From the NCBI GenBank assembly GCA_018136815.1, contig CM030943.1, positions 1,884,446 through 1,948,445 of the forward strand: a stretch of 64,000 nt of DNA, written 5' to 3'. The notes under the pieces are model-generated. The model was not told the origin of the DNA, ran no database searches, and saw only the letters and a list, made by a program, of their open reading frames with translations. Both the position numbers and the translations under genes were made by a program. Source of the stretch: Isochrysis galbana. Its lineage: Eukaryota; Haptophyta; Isochrysidales; Isochrysidaceae. Below, one piece after another: positions 1 to 11,800 of the stretch (position 1 is its first letter; each line of letters opens with the position of its first letter).

Positions 1-87
<87 letters not shown>

Positions 88-145
88 GGGGAGCTGCGAG
101 AGGGGAGAGGAGAGGGAAAGAGAGGGGAGAGAGAGAAGAGACAAG
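1..145. repeat. GA-rich microsatellite
   Basis: Nearly pure (GA)n with occasional GG interruptions. It ends about 75 bp before the UNC-45 start codon, and a pyrimidine-rich stretch fills the gap, so it probably lies in the promoter or 5' UTR of that gene. It may extend beyond the left edge of the window. Confidence 0.9.
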
Positions 146-220
146 AAGAGAGAGCCCGTCGGGCGGGGAGAAGACCCCCTCCTCCTCTCTCCCTCTCCCC
201 CGCCACCCCCCCTTCCCCCG

Positions 221-3200
221 ATGTCTCGCGAGGCCGGCAACGCCCACCTCAAGGCAGGCCGCCTCTCAGACGCCATCGAGAGCTACTCGGCTGCCCTCTC
301 CACTCCCTCTCTCTCTCCTTCCGAGGAGGCAGCCCTCTTCGCCAACCGAGCTCTCGCTCTTCTCAGACTGGGAGAGCACACCAGGGCTATCCAGGACTGC
401 GACAGCACTCTGCGTCGAGAACCGAGGTACGTCAAAGCGCTCTTCCGTAGAGCCCAGGCGCACAGGGCTCTCGGAGAGCTGGCGGAGGCCTTTCGTGACG
501 TGCAGACGGTCATGCAGATCGAGCCGGCAAACAAGGAGGCGCACGTGCTCGCAAAGGAGATCAAGCTGGCGATTGAGGCGAAAGCCGCTGCGGCGGACCT
601 TTCGGCACCCAGGGCGGCCGTTCAGCAGCTGCTTGAGGCGGCCGATGAGGCGGCGAGGACGCAGGCAGTCGGCAAGATCTCACGGATCGCGGCGGAGCGC
701 TCCAACGTGGCCGCCCTTCTCCACGCGGGCGCCGTGCCGCCCCTCCTCGGCTTGCTTCCTGAGGGCACGGTGGGGTCGGTGTCTGAGCTGCCCATGCCGC
801 TGCTTGGGCTCGCAGTCGAGGCGCTCGAGCGCATCGCGAGCGCTGACGTGCCGTCCAAGGTGGACGAGCCTGGCAGTGCGGCGCGCGCCTCAAGTGTTGA
901 GGGGCGCCGCACGATCGGCGGCGGCGCTAGCGCCGATGCCAAGCCGCGCGACCCGCTGCACGGCTCGGTCGCTGCCCGCCTGCTCGAGGTGGTTCGCGTG
1001 TGCGCCGGCGTTGAGAACGCGCCGGGCGGTGGGGCGGTGCCGGAAGATTTTCACCTGAAGAACTACCTCTCCACGGCCACACGCGGCCTCTCGCTACTCT
1101 CGCTGCTTGCGGCGTGCCGGCCAGCAGTTGGTTCGCAAGATGCGCAGGCGGCCGTCCTGCGCGCCATCCTGCCTTACACGCGCAGCGAGAAGGAGGGTAA
1201 GGTGGGAGGGCCTGAGCGCGGCGATGCCAAGGGCGGGCCCAGCGGGCCCGTGGTGCCGCGCGCCGCTCTCGACGCCATCCTCCGCCTCTCTGACCTCGAC
1301 GCTGAGGCTTGCCGTGCGGCACTGCCCGACGTGATCCGCACGCTCATGTGGCTGGTGGGCGATGACGAGAAGGAGCAGCACCGCACAGCGCTGGCGATTT
1401 TTGCACGGTTGCTGTCGCCGCCATCCGCCATGCAGGGGGGCAGCAAGGACAAGGCGGAGGAGGAGGCCTTCACCAAGTCGGCGTGCTCCGCCTGCGAGAC
1501 CGTCTTCTCGCCCATCCTCCGCGGCTCCGACACTGAGTGGGAGGAGCACATCGCCGCCGTGCACGGCGTCACGGCGGTGCTCGAGGTGAACAAGGCCGTG
1601 GGCGCCTGGCTGCTCCGGCAAGAGTCTATATTTTGGTCGCTGGCGGAGGTGGCGGACATGGACGACGCCGACTTGCAGCGCGCGCTTGCCGAGATCTACG
1701 CGCATGCTGCGTCCGACATGTCGCACTTCAAGGAGAAAGAGGGAGAGGAGCCGATCCGCCACCTCAAGGTGCAGCGGTCTCCTGGTTCTGGCCGGGCGTT
1801 ACGGCGATCGTACACGCGGGGCGAGCTGATGGGGCTGGTAGGGGCCAACTGTGGGGACACACCAGCTGCTCGTCGATGCCACATCCATCCAGCTTGATAT
1901 GCCTCGCTGCCCTAGCCTCCGCCCGATTTCATCCCGTGCTCCCCTCCCCTGTCCAATCACAGACGCTCCTCAAGTCTCCCAAGCCCAAAGTGCGAGCGCG
2001 CGCCGCCGTCGCGCTCGCCAAGGTCTGCCTCCTCCACCCCGACCACCGCGTCTCGATCGATCCCACCACCAAGCTTCTCTCTGCAACGCTCGGCCTCCTT
2101 GAAGCCAAGGTGCCGCCTGCAGTGCATCGGTGGGCTGTCGAAGCGCTCATGTATCTCACCCTGATGCCCGACATGAAGGATCACCTCGCCTCCGCTGGTG
2201 CGCCCTCACCGGGCCGCGCGGCAACTCGCGCTGCAGCGTGGTCGATGCACCGACACTGCGCCGCCATGATTGATCATCCGGCCTTCCTCACACTGGCAGG
2301 CACGTCTTTCGGCTCGCTTGTTGCGCTGTCTCACTCGGTCGCCAAGGAGCCGTTGCTGCACCATGCCATTATCTCGGCGTTTGGTGCGCTCTGCGTGCCG
2401 CGTGAGAAGTCGGAGGAGCAGAAACGGCTGGAACAGGCGAGCGCCCGGCATCCTGGCCTCGCAGCCATGCGGCGGGCGAAGGCACTCATCCGATCGTACC
2501 CCAAGCGCACACGACAGAAGAAAGGCGCCTTGCACCTTCCCACTTGCAGGAGATGGAGCCCGAGCAGATCGAGCAGATGCGCAACCTCGCGGCGGGTGGC
2601 GCCGGCGCATCCGCCGCGCCTTCCGAGCGGCCTGACGACCCGGCCATCTTGGCTAAGCTTGCTAAGCGGCTCTGCGATGATGATGCTGTACTTGTCGTCG
2701 CCGAGATCGTCGCCAACGCACGGAGCGACGCCGCCGCCTCGCTGTTTCGGACTGCCGCCAAGGTGAGTGCGCTTTCGATGCATCGTTGACTGTGGCTCAG
2801 CCCACCGGTTTGCGCCTCGCACAGTCCGGCATGCTTCGCTGGGGAGCAGCGTGCGTGGCCTTCCACCACGGCACCGTGATCACCCAACCTCTTGCGCTCG
2901 CAGGTGCTACTCGCCATGGCAGAGACGCCGGAATGCCGAGGGAAGATTGTCGCGCAAGGCGGGTTCAAAGCGCTTCTTTCGTGCACCTTGTCTGAGGACA
3001 AGGCCACCGCTGCCGCCGCAGCGTGGGCACTGGCTAAAATTGGAGTCACCACCAACCCAGTCTCATATCCGCGGAGGCCAGGATCAGGGCCGGAGTCGAT
3101 GGTCAAGCCGCTTCTTCGGTGAGGCTCGTTACCCCGCTCCCATTGCGAGCTGCGATCGCCGCGTAAAAGCGTACTCTCCTCTCAGCAGACGACACGAACC

Positions 3201-4529
3201 GCAGCTAGGGCACCCGCCTCGCGAACGACCCTTGCGAGCCGCTGCAGCTCTCTCGCCACGCCCGTGTGCAGGCTAGTCGACAATGCCGATCACGAGCTCG
3301 AGCAGTTCGAGGCGTGCATGGCGCTCTGCAACCTTGGCACCGATCCTGAGCTTCAGGTACGACGCTTCCCGCACCTTCACGTTGACCATCCATTCGCGCT
3401 CACCGCTAATGCAGCGCCTCGTGTCAGTTCGTGGTTGGCTCGAGGCGAAGCACGTGGTCTCCATCGACCTGCCGCCATTCCCTCTCGACGATTCCCCAAC
3501 TATTTGCTCACAGGCGCGCATTGTCTCTTGTGGAGGGTGGCGCTCACTCCAAATGGCCCTTGCATGCGACAATCACCTCGTCCAGCGCGCCGCCATTGAA
3601 GCCATGTCAAATCTCGTCACCCACAACGACGTCGTCGAAAGGTGCGCTGCGGTCGCCCGTAACGTGGTCCAATAGCGCCTAGGAACCATTGCCTAGGTGG
3701 CAGTGCTTTGGCGTCCAAGGCTGGTCCTATTGACCCCTCTCGCTCTCTGCCAGATTCACGGACGCTACCTCGACTGACGTCAAGCTGTTCGTCGGCTTTT
3801 GTGGCTCTGATGACTCGAAGTCGCAGATCGCCGCCTCGGGGGCCATTGCGACGCTGGCGGGCGACGAGGAAATCGGCAAAGCGTTCTTGAAGGTGAGCCG
3901 GCTGGCTGACTATATGGGCTCGCCTAAGGTGATTTCCTCTAGGGATCGTCCTCGTGTGACCTAGCTCGACAATACTACAAGGCCAAAAGTTGGTGGCCTC
4001 GTACGTGTCACCCGCCACCCTTACACGTGCCTTCTGACCGGGTACCTCTGTTTTGTAGGCGGGTGTCTTGGAGCCTCTCATCGACATTGCGCTGCTTTCT
4101 GAGGAGCCGCCTCTGCTGCACCGAGCTGCGGTTGCTCTGGAACGGCTCTTCATTGGCAACACGAACGAATTTCTTGGTCCGCAGGGCGCGGCACCCACGA
4201 AAGCTGAGACTGACGCAGAGCGTGACGGTCACGCCCTCGTCGCGCTTGGCGCGCTCATCACGCTCTCCTCGTCGTCCGTCGAACCTGCCGCCGTTGCAGC
4301 GTCCTCTGCTCTCTCTCACTTGCGCAAGACAAGGCCGACTTTTCAACTGCCACCTCCTGAGGCAGTTGCGGCCGTCGTGCGCAATATTCGCGAGGAGAAG
4401 GCCAAGCGTGACGCTGAGGCTGCTGAGGAGGAAGCCAAGGCTGTGGCTGATAGGGCCGTAGGCGGGAAAGCCCAAGACATGTCAATTAGCGAGGAACCTG
4501 CGGCAAATGGAGCTGGAGTGGAGGTGTGA
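221..4529 (+). CDS. UNC45: UNC-45/UCS-type myosin chaperone, TPR plus armadillo-like repeats
   Basis: UNC-45 proteins fold and assemble myosin motors and bind HSP90 through an N-terminal TPR domain. About 120 N-terminal residues form three TPR units (for example FANRALALLRLGEHTRAIQDC), followed by ARM-like helical repeats to the C-terminus. The order and wording of the later blocks (ALAKIGVTTNP, FEACMALCNLGT, AAIEAMSNLVTH, ASGAIATLAGDEEIGKAFLK) match UNC-45 closely. Exons inferred: 221-1768, 1963-2197, 2300-about 2524, 2550-2762, 2904-3118, 3272-3356, 3514-3641, 3754-3892, 4059-4529. All but one junction are GT-AG and keep frame; the exon 3/4 junction near 2496-2549 has no clean GT-AG solution. 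The product is about 1,080 residues, slightly longer than animal UNC-45, and has an acidic/Ala-rich tail. The identification is strong; the exact protein is not. Confidence 0.85.
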
Positions 4530-5827
4530 TTGTGCAGTGAACATCGGAAGCTGCGGCCAAGCTCGTCATGGCCCTTCTTTGTACAAACATTCTCGAATGT
4601 ATCGCTAGCGTCCGCCGTTTTCGCCACGGCAAGGCGGGTTGCATGGAGATGCAAGCTTCAATTCTTACTACCATCAATCAGGAAGCTTAAGATGAGTCCC
4701 AACGCCCGAGTTGTCACATGGGCGCCCCCTCGTGGATTTTACCCCCCGCCGTGGGACGAGGGGGCCTCGCGAAATCGTGTGGCGGAAATCCTCGACTTCT
4801 GAGAATTTCCGCTCGCTGGGCGTTCTGCCCGCGGATAAGTCCCCCTTGTAGCGTCTGTCCTCCCCGCACTTGCGAGGACAACCGTTGGGTGGTGGATGGA
4901 GCTAGAGTGGGCTCATAGCTCATCCTCCCTTTCCTCGCCACCTCCGTTGCTCCATTTGTATTAATGTAAGAGCTAGGATGTCTATAGTATGAGAGTATCG
5001 CGCGCTCTCGCATAATGATAATGATCTATCTGAGCGTTACTACCACTAGCAGCCCGGTAATAACACGCCAACTCGCAGCGCACTTGCCCGTGCCCGTACG
5101 CCTTGATGCGTGCTTGCCATTGCTATCCCTGACACACGACAGACACGCATCACTTCAGAACTGTCCCCTGCGCAAGATGCTGACTCCCATCTATTACAAC
5201 TCCCCAACACAAGATACAAGGAGGGGCGAGAACCCCAGTGACCAGTGACTAGTGGCAATGAAGCTGCCGCCGCACTAGCGAAAAATCACCGCGCGCGGGG
5301 TGGGGTGGGGTGGGGGCGATGGTGAGGGTCGGCGGTCGTCGTCGTCGTCGGCGGCTTTGGAAGCAACGAATTGGAAGTTGCCACACATCCACATCCAACT
5401 GGCGACTGAGAGGAGGAAGGATTTACGGCGGGAGGCGCGGCTTGAGGAGGCCCGGGTGGGAAGCAGACGAAGACGGGCTCAACTTCCTCCAGAGCTGGAG
5501 GCTGGAGGACGGGCTTAAAGGCGATGGCGAGCGCGACGACAGAGTTGACATTCTTGTGTTGCGAGAGTGAGCAAGGGCAAGGGCGAGCAAGGATGTATTG
5601 GCAATACGGTATCAATACGTATTACGTATTGGTGTATGGTGTATGGTGTATGGTGTATGGTGTAGTAGTAGTATTTGTAGTTGAGTGTTGATCGATCATG
5701 CGAAACGAGGATGGGGACGGGGCGAGTACGAGAGCGAGAACGAGGGACGAGGGACGAGGGGCTACCAGGACCGACCGGATGAAAAGCTGCCGAACGACAA
5801 CGGCAGACGCACCAGACTCACGCCAGA
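4530..5827. other. Gene-free interval
   Basis: I see no convincing coding region between the UNC-45 stop and the promoter of the next gene. It contains AT-richer stretches, a TGTATGG/TAG microsatellite near 5630 and a G-rich patch near 5290-5345. Short open frames here have no recognisable motifs. Confidence 0.5.
5629..5673. repeat. Short tandem repeat (TGTATGG)n then (GTA)n
   Basis: Four consecutive near-perfect GTGTATG-type units are followed by GTAGTAGTAGTA. The tract lies about 280 bp upstream of the 5951 gene. Confidence 0.8.
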
Positions 5828-5834
5828 TATAAAT
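5828..5834 (+). promoter_or_regulatory. Candidate TATA box
   Basis: TATAAAT in the context CAGATATAAATGG lies 117 bp upstream of the ATG at 5951. It is a reasonable core-promoter candidate for the small membrane protein. The basis is position and match only. Confidence 0.4.
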
Positions 5835-5950
5835 GGAGTACTCGAATCGCTAGTACCCCATTAGCCATTAGAGTAGAGTACAGTTCTACCAGTAAGTAGT
5901 ATGGTACAAGTAAAGAGGGCCAGGGAGAGCCGCCTGCAGAGCGCGGCGCG

Positions 5951-6583
5951 ATGGCGAGGGCCGCCTGCGGCCTTCTTCTCGGTCTGCTTGCCTCGCAATC
6001 GGCGGCGTTAAGGCCTGCGCCACGTTCAGTCGCGCTGAATGTTCGTCTGAGCCGATCCACACCCATCCGGCGTGCTGCACCCTGCGCTCCCTGCCTGAGG
6101 AGAGAGTACGGGATGAGGAGAGCTCAGTGCACAATGGCGGCAGTCCCAGCTGAGCTGCCGGTGCCCTGGTGGATGCGTGCAGGCTCTTCGGCGGCCATAG
6201 TGCTGGCTAGCGTGTCAACCGGTATGATAGGCTTTCCGACAATACTGGTTGCCGCGCTCTGCAGCGCGTTTGCGCCTCAGCCGTCGCTGTTCACCGCCTT
6301 GCTCGTCGCCTCCGGAGCTGCAAAGTATTTCCCGGTCAACTTCCTCGCAATGTGCGGCGGAATGGCCACGATGATGCAGATGCTCTACCGATTGATCGTG
6401 TGGTTCAGCCTTTGGTCCGAGCGGCTGCGCGGCCCACCGTCCTTCCGGGAACGGTACGAGCAGGTGCTGGCGCTCAGAGAGGCGCAACAAGACATCGACG
6501 ATGGATTGGGCATCTTCGCATTCTCCTTTGGCAACCTATTACTGTGGATCTACCTGGCTTTACCGCCTCCCTTTCCAAGCTGA
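5951..6583 (+). CDS. Small membrane protein with plastid-type leader, unknown function
   Basis: A 210-residue single-exon frame. Residues 1-20 form a hydrophobic signal-like segment (MARAACGLLLGLLASQSAAL), followed by an Arg/Pro/Ser-rich stretch to about residue 60. This resembles the bipartite leader of secondary-plastid proteins. About four hydrophobic segments follow: SAAIVLASVSTGMIGFPTIL, an LFTALLVASGAAKYFPVNFL region, an MLYRLIVWFSLW helix and a C-terminal FGNLLLWIYLALP. A charged loop (RERYEQVLALREAQQDIDDG) lies between the last two. I do not recognise a family. A TATA-like element lies 117 bp upstream. A second ATG inside the leader (at about residue 62) could be the mature start. An integral plastid membrane protein is an inference from the leader only. 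Confidence 0.6.
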   Translation: MARAACGLLLGLLASQSAALRPAPRSVALNVRLSRSTPIRRAAPCAPCLRREYGMRRAQCTMAAVPAELPVPWWMRAGSSAAIVLASVSTGMIGFPTILVAALCSAFAPQPSLFTALLVASGAAKYFPVNFLAMCGGMATMMQMLYRLIVWFSLWSERLRGPPSFRERYEQVLALREAQQDIDDGLGIFAFSFGNLLLWIYLALPPPFPS

Positions 6584-8743
6584 AAGCCTGCACCTATCTG
6601 TGGGTGCCCATGAGAGAGAGGGTTGTGCGGAAGCGCGGCTGATGACGTGTTTTTGTATTGCGTATTGATAACATGAAATGCATGTTGGGTGCGCCCGTTC
6701 GCGCGCGTTCTGCCATCCACAAGAGCTGCATCATCAGATGAAATTGTAATGCGACTGAAGTTGCGGATTGCTGGTCGGTTGGTGGCTCAAGCTCGGGTTA
6801 CGCGCGTCCAAAGTCTTGATGATGGTGACACGCAAAGTGGCATGAACATGGTAGTCGTGCAATGAGACGAGCTCTCGGCTACTACTGAGAGTCTTGCCAC
6901 GTCTTGCGCAGCGAGCCTCAGCCTGGTATCTGAATGAGCTCGTGGGGCATTGGAGTTCGACTTGGCGGCCCAACGCAATGATTGGTACCTGTGCATGCCA
7001 GTCAGCCAGGCAGGGGCACCGCATCCAGCGCACTACACGGAGCAAGCTACCCATGCATGGCTTCAGCGGCAAGTCGAGAGCATGCGGTATGCTGTCGGGC
7101 AACAGCAATTTCAAAAAAAACCTTTGAAGATGCCTACTACTGCTACTAGGACACTTCACTTCCAGGGAGGCCGAAGCAATCGCCATTGCGCCACGCTCAC
7201 TTTCCTTTCTGCTCTCCCCCCTCGTTCCTTTCTCTTCGGTGTGGGGGTCGGGGGGATGCGACCCACGTGCACTTCACACTACGGAAAAAAAATTCTTAAG
7301 AATCTCGCCGCGCGCGCGACCCTGCACAGTATCTATGCAGCCACGCCCGCTTCCCTTATCCCCCTCCACCTGCCTTGCGGCTCATCCCCTCGTGCGCTAC
7401 CTAGGGGCTGGGTGTAGGAGGTAGGAGGTTTCCAGTGGCAGACGGTATGTTCCGATCCCCGATGGCTTGTCTCACTCCTTCCTCTTGCGCAATGGGCTAT
7501 CGGCTGTTTCGTGTTCTCCCTTTGTATTAGGGGGTCAGGTGGCTGTGTATCAATGTATCCAAGGCATTGATCCGGTGGACGAGCAGTTCGCGGCGGGGTA
7601 CGCGCGATTAGGCAACCGTCAAGGCTAAGGCAGGGTTAAGCCCATTAACAAGTTAATGGCATTAGCCAGTCCCAACCAAGACGACCGGGCCAAACTGCGC
7701 ACCCTAAGGCCTAAGGTGCCATCCATCGCTGTAATGGTGCAATTCATGCGCGTAAAGGACGTGAATACCTTCCAATCTCCCTTGTGCTAGTGTAGATGCT
7801 AATTTATGTTTTGCTCCATTCAAATTGTATGTTTGTCGCATCCGCGATCGACCTTTTTGTTTTAGGAGTTTGTCGCATTCGCGAATCGACACTCGTTAGG
7901 CTTCTCTTCGTCGTTCGGCATTTATCGTTATAATTCTCTGCTTTCTCTCGTTCTCGGTCAAAAGCTTCGCTTGGATGCATGGGATCGTGGGTTGTGGAGC
8001 GCCCTCTCTCTTTCTCTCGAAAGAGAAGAGAAGTTTCCCCACCTTTCTTCCTCCCGGGCGCCTCGCAAATAGGTTTAATTTGCTATCTCCCCTGCGTTTC
8101 TTTATCTGCTTCTGGGGGCAATCAGGTTTAATTTGCGATCTCTTCGTACCTCCCCCTTAAGCACATCGCACTCCTCTCGTCTTATTCGGTAGGTCTCTTG
8201 GAATCCTGCGTAGCAAGATTGCCTCTCGTTTCCGTTATGGTGCGATTCCCGTTCCAGACAAGATCGCCGACAGATCGCCCTTTGGTCCTCGATCGCGAGG
8301 GGATAGTGATAGGCTGCCTGGTGTACAGAGCGAACTCTTTCGACGCAACGGCCGACGTAAAGACGTCGGCGAAGAGTGGCTCAATTTCGACGGCGGCAGA
8401 CGAACGGTTAGGAGACGAAGGTGGACTGCGAGTGAAGTCGAGACGAGGGGGCGGCTCAAGCTCGGGATCGAGAGGGGGCAATGGAACCGAAGTCGACATT
8501 GCCGGCGGCGACTCGCCGTGAGCCTCCCTCAACCACTTGTTGTGCCCCGTGCCCGCTGGCGACATCCTTCGTCGACCCAAGAGGCGCCTACCTGTCCTAG
8601 CCCGAATTTATACCAAGAGGGAGCAGTGCAAGGGGGACGACCCGCATCGCGTATTTGGAAACGAGGGGTACCAAATGAAGGCAAACGACCTTCGGCCATG
8701 ATCTTGTCGGCCGCCGCGGCGGGGTGGGCGGGGCAAGAGGAGG
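6584..8743. other. Gene-free interval with dispersed repeat
   Basis: No supported gene. Positions about 7205-7420 share wording with 18325-18430: CCCCTCGTTCCTTT, then TCTTYGGTGT, then a CTACCTAGGGGC core. A dispersed repeat family is likely. The stretch 7900-8180 is T-rich and low in coding character. Confidence 0.4.
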
Positions 8744-8790
8744 GGAGCGTGGCCCGCTCCATGACCCTATCGTTATAACGATTGTTGTGG
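8744..8790 (-). mobile_element. Retroposon 5' terminus, hairpin family copy 1
   Basis: On the minus strand the terminus has a 14-nt perfect palindrome (ATCGTTATAACGAT, 8769-8782), then GGGTC, then ATGG, then an inverted repeat GGAGCG/CGCTCC around 8744-8760. Seven other copies in the window share this architecture. A short MERA-type open frame runs from the ATG to about 8529. The 3' end of this copy could not be placed. Confidence 0.5.
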
Positions 8791-8860
8791 ATCTCCACAA
8801 AAGGCAGTAGGAGATGCAACAATCCATTAGCCCCCTTCTCAAAGGGCAACCACGCGACGA

Positions 8861-11800
8861 TTAAGTCTCAGCATGCTGCACCCGCTGAGCACGCTGCACA
8901 CGCAAGAGCTCAGCTCTCCCGAGATCTGCCTCACCACTCCACCCCACGGCAGAGGGATTGATAGCCACGCTTTGGATATCAACGCCTCGCTCTTCCGCAA
9001 GCCACCGAAGGCAGCGCATCCACCCACCATCAAACACATATTGCGGGATACTCTTTTCACGTGCCTCGGATGGATCAGTCTGAGCCTGCTGCGCGAGCTC
9101 GCCGCCGGCGGCTTCAGCCAACTGCAAGAAGCGGATTAGATCCGCTTCTCGCTTCGAGCGGTCCTCTCCCGCGGTCAGACCGGAGAAGAACTCGCACATG
9201 TCGCGTATGTGACCTTTGATGTGAGTGAGGGGGCAATTTGGCATCAGGGCCATCAATTTCTCGATCGATTCCCAACACAAAGCGACAGCCTCGTCGCCGT
9301 AGCCCATGCGTGGTGCGAATAGCATGACGTTGCGACAGGCGATATCAAGGATCGTGTGAGAGCGCGACGAGGGAGCGGCGTGGTTATCGTCGAGACTCAG
9401 ATAGCCAAAAGCCTCGCGGGAAACGTCAATGCCACGATCGCTGAGCCAGCGGATGAGGTAGGCTTGCACCTCAACCGCTCCCGGCCGCCTCGTGTGCTGG
9501 ACGGAAAGGGCCAGCATACGGAGCACCTTCTGCTCCGTGCTGCCCATTTCCTCAACAAACCAGCGCACCAGCGGGAGACTTGCATTGATCGTGCAAAAGT
9601 TGCGGCAAAAGAAGCTGCCAAGGCCCTCCACTCGCAATACGAGAGCATCTCGGCTGCCCAACTGCTCGGGAGGGTCGAGGAGAGCTTCGCCGGTTCGCAC
9701 GTGTCTCGGTCGCAGCTCAGCGGGAAAGCGATGGTAGGCCCACGTTACTCGGTCACTGGCGTGCAGCACGCGGTTAAGAGACAACGCGGGCCCTTGGTCG
9801 CGCCATGCCATCCTACCATACTCATCGCATCCCAATGCGGCCAAGAGCGCCTCTCTTGCCAGAACCCATGCCCCAGCGGCTTCTTTGGCTAACCTGAGGT
9901 CGTCGTATAAGCTATTAAATTCGCGCTGGATTGGCTCAGCGCATCGCGCTGCGATCCCTCGCCCAAAATCTTCATATGTCTCGTAGCTCCCACTGCCGTG
10001 GTCCTCGATGGGTCGGTCGAATGCATAGATTGCCGCGAGACCGACCTTGTCTTGGTCCGAGTAGAGCCAACGCAACACGTCGGCGCGGGCATGCTCCGTG
10101 GCTATGACGATTATCTTCAGCCAGGGATTGAACTCACGGGATGGAGCCCTCCAGTCAGCTGCTTGAGCGATACGGCTTCGAGAGAGGTCGGCTCCGAGGG
10201 TGACAATTTTTGTCAGTGGTGCTCCTTCTTGCATCAGCCGTGGCAGTGTGGTGACGAGCGCCTCCTCCGCGCTAGCGTGCCTTCGATAATCGATGGCCAA
10301 TCGGGCAACTCGCTTGTGCTTGCTGCCGAGCGCGGCCTCCACCCAGCCACTCGCGGCTGCGGATATGCCAGCCGCCTCTGACCGACGCGTGTGGAGAGCA
10401 TGTTCCGCTTGCTCTAGGCGCTCACGTAGGCGCGCGGCCTCCCCAGGCATTTGTTTGGCCAGCTGCGATAGTAGGCAGGAGACTTGGTGATCCGATATGT
10501 TCTGCACGTCATGATTCGTGGGGTAGCCGCACTCCTCTCCCAAAAGGCCCTGCAACTCGCATTTGATGCCTCTCAATGCTTTGAGCTCATGGTTGGCCAC
10601 GAACGTGGGAAGAGAACGGAGGAGCTCGAGTGTGCAAACGTCGCCCACGTCGCACGCAATCTCGATTGGGCGCCGGCCGTCATGTGACAGCGCGAGCGAC
10701 AGGTGAGCATAGCCAGTCGCGGCGAGCCAACGCACGATGTGCGACTGACGGTTCATGCACGCCACATGCATGAGATTCGTGCCGTCGATGGTGCGCGCCA
10801 TGTCGATCCCTTCTTCCTTTAGCAACTCCAGCAATGCGAGTGCACCGCGATACGCGGCCAAGGCCGCGAGCACATCGCCCAGCATCATGGACGGAGCCGA
10901 GGCGCCTGGTGGAAGCCACGGCGCGTGGCGTGTAAGGTCGTCTGCCAACGCGAAGAGCAGGTTTTGCGGCAAGACATCCTCAGGGGCGGCGACGTCCTGA
11001 TTGCACATCGGGCAACGGGCCGGTCCGATTCGCGTAGTGAACCACCGGCGGATACACGCCCGACACGACTTGTGGCCGCACGGCAACGTGATTGGAGAGA
11101 GGAATCCGTCCAAGCAGATGCAGCACACGTCGCCCACATCCTTTTGGGGCAGCCTCTCCGCGCCGCCGAGTGGAGAGTCGAGTCGGATCAGCCCGGAGTC
11201 CAGCAGCCAGCGCAGCGCCCAGGCACTACCTGTCATTGTGATCAATTGCAGCCGTGGGGCCCCGCGCGGGCCTAGACGGCGAACTAAGAGCTCGAGCATG
11301 ACAGCAGCTGATGTGGAGGCCTCACTCGCGACACCACATTCTGAAAGCTGCCGCCCCACCACACGGCAGCTCCATTTGTAGAGCTCATTTCGCACAGAGT
11401 CGCAACCATGGGTGGCGATGCTGCTCCCGTGCAAGGCAGCAAGACGTGAGAGCGCCTTGTCAACGTGCTGGGCCAACGAGGATGATGATTGGCCATCCCA
11501 TTGCTCAAGCATGAGCTCACGCAGCTGCAAGAAGCGGTCTTGGTCAGGAGGAGTCAGCCAGGAGAAGACCTCACCCTTCTTCTCCTTCTCCTCCTTCTCC
11601 GCCTCGCTGAGCTCGAGCGCGAGATACTCGGCTTCGTCCAGCTCATAGCTGTAGCCCACGAGGGTATAGTCGCCGAGATGTTGACCATACCACGAGTGTC
11701 CAGCTGGGGGACTTGGGCTAGCTCTCAGACCATCGATCAGCCAGGATACGAGGTCTGCGCGCCGCTCCATCACACATCGCACCAACGCTTGATAGAGGCC

